Below, piece after piece: positions 5,409 to 8,386 of a stretch of DNA of 8,386 nt. The stretch comes from Sphingomonadaceae bacterium (GTDB lineage Bacteria > Pseudomonadota > Alphaproteobacteria > Sphingomonadales > Sphingomonadaceae), in the NCBI GenBank assembly GCA_019239785.1, contig JAFAZM010000402.1, positions 1 through 8,386 on the forward strand, in the 5' to 3' direction. Made by a program: the position numbers and the translations under genes. The first letter of the stretch is position 1. Each line of letters opens with the position of its first letter. The notes beneath the pieces were generated by a model that ran no database searches, was not told where the DNA came from, and was given only the letters and a program-made list of their open reading frames with translations.

Positions 5409-5747
5409 CGAGCGTCAACCAACGCCGCGCTTGATCCCGAGGCCCTCAATACCATATTGGCCGAACGTGGCGGGGCTGCTTTGCTGGAGGAGCTCGGCCG
5501 GAAACGAGGACTGGGGTTTTCCTTCACGCGACGTGATGCCGATCCGGAGCGCGCCCGGCGCGACCTGGTATTGGCGATCGAGACGCTCGCCGCGCGGCCC
5601 GGGCTGGACGCGGCACTGGCGGCGGCCACGGCGCGTTTGAAGGATGAAGGCGACGAAGCGGCGTTCGCGGAGCAGCAGCGGCTCCGAACGGCCCGCGACG
5701 AAGCCGATAGCGAGCTTGCGACATTGTTCGAGGCCGGTGAAGACTAA
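5409..5747 (+). pseudogene. Remnant 3' end of the resident dnaG (helicase-binding domain)
   Basis: Directly after the dnaG TAA, and in the same frame, 112 codons run without a stop to TAA 5745-5747. They read RASTNAALDPEALNTILAER, then FSFTRRDADPERARRDLVLA, then GLDAALAAATARLKDEGDEA and AFAEQQRLRTARDEADSELA. This resembles a sphingomonad-type DnaG C-terminus and aligns with the end of the upstream dnaG (EEQQRLRSERDRM beside AEQQRLRTARDEA; IEAALALA beside LDAALAAA). Codon use is G/C-rich like rpoD, so this is the native-looking piece. No ATG or ribosome binding site is present at its head; TTG 5457 would give a 96-residue protein but has no Shine-Dalgarno. It covers most of the domain that binds DnaB. 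It may be silent, serve as rpoD leader, or be made at low level by readthrough or reinitiation. Confidence 0.8.
5431..5458 (+). promoter_or_regulatory. Possible internal promoter for rpoD
   Basis: TTGATC (5431-5436) and CATATT (5453-5458) are 16 bases apart, each matching the sigma-70 consensus at four of six positions. It lies inside the dnaG remnant, about 310 bases before rpoD. Promoters for rpoD within dnaG are known in other bacteria, which is one reason this remnant could have been kept. Evidence is only sequence resemblance. Confidence 0.25.
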
Positions 5748-5774
5748 GGCCCAAACACGGATTAAGGTTGGTAG

Positions 5775-7798
<2,024 letters not shown>

Positions 7799-7802
<4 letters not shown>

Positions 7803-8386
7803 GGGGGCTGCTCGCCGCGCTCGCGCTGACCCTCTCCGCGATCGGCAGTACGTCCACTTTCGCCCAGGATCATCCGGCACCGCCCGCGGCGCCGGATCCC
7901 GAGACCCTCGCGCTCGCTCAGCAGGTCGTCGACATGGCGTTTCCGCCTGAGAGGCGCGAGACGATGTATGCGCGGTTGATTGATACAATGATGGCGCAAA
8001 GCCGAACCGCGGTCTTTGCGGCCGGCGGTATTGATCCCGACGCAGGCGAGCGGGAAATCCTCGACAGGTATCTGGCGCGAATGCGGGCGGAAACGGAGCG
8101 CACCCTGAGGGGCAGCACGCCCGCGCTGTTCGCGGCTTTCGCCCGTGGCTATGCGCGCATGTTCACCCGCGAAGAGCTCGAGCAGATCAGGGCCTTCGTG
8201 GCAACGCCGACCGGCGCCAAATATGTTCAGAGGTCCGCCGACCTGCTCGCCGATCCCGACGTGGCCCAGGCCAACACGGCATATATGACCGCCGCCTTTG
8301 CATCCATCCAACGGCTGCAAGGCGAGTTGCGCGACGAGCTCATCGCTTATCATCGGCGTCAACAGGGTCAGCGGGGAACCTCTTCC
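7799..8386 (+). CDS. Secreted DUF2059 protein, C-terminus outside the window
   Basis: From ATG 7799 the frame is open for 196 codons to the window edge with no stop, so the gene is cut off on the right. The ATG overlaps the rpoD stop (ATGA), suggesting translational coupling. The first 22 residues are a signal peptide: MRGLLAALALTLSAI, then a small-residue stretch with likely cleavage after TFA and before QDH. A Pro/Ala-rich linker follows, then a helical domain. The segment YARMFTREELEQIRAFVATP followed by TGAKY (119-142) is the hallmark of DUF2059, a family of periplasmic or exported proteins of unknown function common in proteobacteria. The end is becoming basic and Gln-rich (YHRRQQGQRG), so little is probably missing. 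A secreted protein coupled to the primary sigma factor is odd; it may simply use the rpoD transcript. Confidence 0.85.

Overview
The window looks like chromosomal housekeeping DNA from a GC-rich alphaproteobacterium, most likely a sphingomonad. The grounds are the divergent carA / yqeY-dnaG-rpoD arrangement, the sequence style of DnaG, RpoD and CarB, and strong G/C preference at third codon positions in most genes. The family assignments come from recognising motifs by eye; no search was run.

Minus strand, 1-2447: carA, then a small unrecognised gene overlapping its stop by 4 bp (GTGA), then a damaged copy of the carB 5' end whose ATG overlaps the small gene's stop by 4 bp (ATGA). A vapBC-like (FitAB-like) toxin-antitoxin pair follows on the opposite strand, then the intact start of carB, which runs off the left edge. 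The pyrimidine/arginine operon therefore appears to have been carA-orf-carB, and is now split by a toxin-antitoxin insert that left a short carB stub behind.

Plus strand, 2448-8386: a divergent intergenic region, yqeY, a small membrane protein with a structured leader, a clear hairpin terminator, then dnaG, rpoD and a truncated secreted DUF2059 protein whose ATG overlaps the rpoD stop. This resembles the macromolecular-synthesis cluster (primase and primary sigma factor). dnaG uses TTA, CTA, ATA and AGA codons that I did not find in rpoD. It is followed, in the same frame, by about 113 stop-free codons that read as the C-terminal end of a different DnaG, whose codon use does fit the host. I infer that a foreign complete dnaG replaced most of the resident gene and left its 3' end between dnaG and rpoD.

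The main result is two gene-replacement or insertion scars about 4.5 kb apart, at two housekeeping genes: a 5' stub of carB and a 3' stub of dnaG. No integrase, transposase, tRNA, rRNA or CRISPR array was seen.
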